A stretch of 22,102 bases of DNA from a virus, in IMG/VR virus record IMGVR_UViG_3300024339_000095, positions 1 through 22,102 of that record; one strand, 5' to 3'. The position numbers and the translations under genes were made by a program. The notes beneath the pieces were generated by a model. It was given only the letters and a program-made list of their open reading frames with translations. It had not been told where the DNA came from and searched no databases. The stretch's first letter is position 1, and each line of letters starts with the position of its first letter. Of the stretch, positions 20,942 through 22,102 are shown one piece after another.

Positions 20942-22102
20942 TCAAACCCATACATCCTACGGAGCTGCTCTAACGTAGGATTCATAGTCTTCGCAGGTTG
21001 TAGTCTTTCAGACGGTGGTTTTTCCCATTCGCGTAGTGACCTATTAGCAGACTTTATAAAGTTACTAATGTAGAAAGGAGAGTCATTACCTGCGACTGCA
21101 TTCCACTCATCCACTGATGTCTCAATAGAACGTGCCAATCCAGTATCTTTATTTATAGTTGCCTTAACCCAAGCATTGCGGAAGTCTGCACGTACTGACT
21201 TCGCGTAGTCACCTGTCTGTTTCGCCATCCTAACAATATCATTCTGCCTTGATGCAACCGATGGGTAGAACCCTAACATCCTCATAAGGACAGTCTTGTT
21301 GTCCATCTCTCGCGACAACACTTGCCCCCTAGAGTTAGTTATCTGACCTGTATCCATGTATGAGTAGGAGTCAGATAACGCTCGTAGCCCAGTCAATGGT
21401 GCATCTCTAAGCACATCAATAAAGTTGCTCTTATCAGACTTAATACCCACAGCTTCTGCACCATACTCAAGTAAGTTCCAACCTGTTGTTACTATGCCTT
21501 TACCTGCTGCGGCTACTGGCCCGAGAGCATTAATCGTTTCATGTTTGAACGACGCCCCTTCTTTAAGCGACCCCGTCAATGGCAACAAATCTCCCATACC
21601 AATTCGTGTTGAAATTGTACCGCCTGTTATGTTGTCCAACACACCTCTCATAGCGTATGGCGCTAAGCCGGGGGATAACGCATCAAAGAAATTATTGAGC
21701 TCAGTTTCAACGGTCTTCTTCTTAATACCAAAATGTTGCATCAGAGTATCTACTAAGTCCATGAGGTCATCAGCAAAAGGTATACCTTTAATACCTGCAA
21801 CAAACACAAGCAGTGATAGGTAATAGACTCTACCAGCTGGTGGCATACGTGTCAATAACTGCACTGATGTGATAGGGAACTGCTTATACATAAATGGAAA
21901 TTGTAATATAGAACCACGTGCTACCTTAGGTCTATTAAACATACCGTACTCACCCTGCGATTGCTCGACAGTAATTCTTGCCTCTCGCTTAGCAATATGT
22001 ACAGCTTCTTTCTCAGACTCACCAGATGCAATGGCTCTAGCGTACTCCATCTCATATGAAGCGATGGCTGAAACTCTACGGTTGAGTTGCTCAGTGTAGG
22101 TG
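20938..22102 (-). CDS. C-terminal part of a large virion-associated polyvalent protein (partial)
   Basis: The reading frame on the minus strand stays open to the window edge, so the N-terminal part is missing; 387 residues are visible. The ATG at 22050 has no ribosome site and is internal. The segment GEYGMFNRPKVARGSILQFP (then FMYKQFP) resembles the C-terminal module of phage large polyvalent proteins (LPD38-like, from memory): G-x-Y, NRP, and a FKxFP-like end. A hydrophobic stretch (VYYLSLLVFVAGI) follows, then a GlyThrSer-rich region and basic helices. Such proteins are packaged in virions and are thought to enter the host with DNA. Orientation opposite to all other genes marks the structural module. 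TAA overlaps the primase stop. Confidence 0.7.
   Translation of the reverse strand, partial: TYTEQLNRRVSAIASYEMEYARAIASGESEKEAVHIAKREARITVEQSQGEYGMFNRPKVARGSILQFPFMYKQFPITSVQLLTRMPPAGRVYYLSLLVFVAGIKGIPFADDLMDLVDTLMQHFGIKKKTVETELNNFFDALSPGLAPYAMRGVLDNITGGTISTRIGMGDLLPLTGSLKEGASFKHETINALGPVAAAGKGIVTTGWNLLEYGAEAVGIKSDKSNFIDVLRDAPLTGLRALSDSYSYMDTGQITNSRGQVLSREMDNKTVLMRMLGFYPSVASRQNDIVRMAKQTGDYAKSVRADFRNAWVKATINKDTGLARSIETSVDEWNAVAGNDSPFYISNFIKSANRSLREWEKPPSERLQPAKTMNPTLEQLRRMYGFD
20955..20980. other. hairpin at the convergent gene junction
   Basis: TCCTACG (20955-20961) pairs with CGTAGGA (20974-20980), with an inner GAG/CTC pairing. It lies 14 nt after the primase stop and inside the end of the minus-strand gene. 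No T tract follows on either strand, so it may be only a coding coincidence or a factor-dependent stop. Confidence 0.3.

Noticed and set aside
21425-21823. 132-aa plus-strand frame under the virion protein
   Set aside because: The minus strand holds a long open frame with recognisable protein features; this one has no ribosome site or motif.

Overview
The window looks like the replication/early arm of a tailed double-stranded DNA phage (Caudoviricetes), free or integrated. It shows dense same-strand packing, very small genes, start/stop overlaps, strong GGAG-type ribosome sites, and a phage set of DNA-metabolism genes: family A DNA polymerase, Cas4/RecB-like exonuclease, VRR-NUC nuclease, SNF2-type helicase, a candidate ssDNA-binding protein and a primase-helicase. 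No integrase, RNA polymerase, tRNA, capsid or terminase gene is visible. The host cannot be fixed from this sequence. The promoter and ribosome sites fit a Gram-negative bacterium, and the gene mix resembles marine podovirus-like phages, but that is an inference.

Layout. (1) 1-2240 is a gene-poor left region with four small orphan genes, two clear intrinsic terminators each followed by the same bipartite box, several GAAA-loop hairpins, and about 700 bases of AT-rich DNA (1381-2101) holding many copies of two short motifs in both orientations. This is the best candidate here for a replication origin or a cluster of regulator sites. (2) 2241-3776 holds small proteins of unknown function. (3) 3773-7747 holds a MoxR-type AAA+ ATPase, a helical protein that may belong to DUF3150, five tiny genes, and a metallopeptidase-like/VWA (DUF2201-like) protein. 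Together they look like a phage-borne MoxR-VWA machine. (4) 7740-11656 holds accessory genes, including an HslV/proteasome-like Ntn-hydrolase homologue, a helix-turn-helix protein and several tiny genes. (5) 11631-20941 is the DNA replication and recombination block. It contains an almost perfect sigma70 promoter at 14458-14487 and a terminator just before the primase-helicase. (6) 20938-22102 is on the minus strand: the C-terminal part of a large virion-associated (polyvalent-type) protein, cut by the right edge and converging tail-to-tail with the primase-helicase.

How it works together (inference). Genes on the plus strand are probably transcribed as a few long messages and translated by coupling: the start/stop overlaps are repeatedly 1, 4 or 8 nt. 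The primase-helicase opens and primes DNA, PolA copies it, the zinc/OB-like acidic-tailed protein coats single strands, and the Cas4-like, VRR-NUC and SNF2 proteins handle recombination or DNA processing. The PolA residue equivalent to E. coli Phe762 is leucine, a variant that surveys of viral PolA link to temperate or slower-replicating phages.
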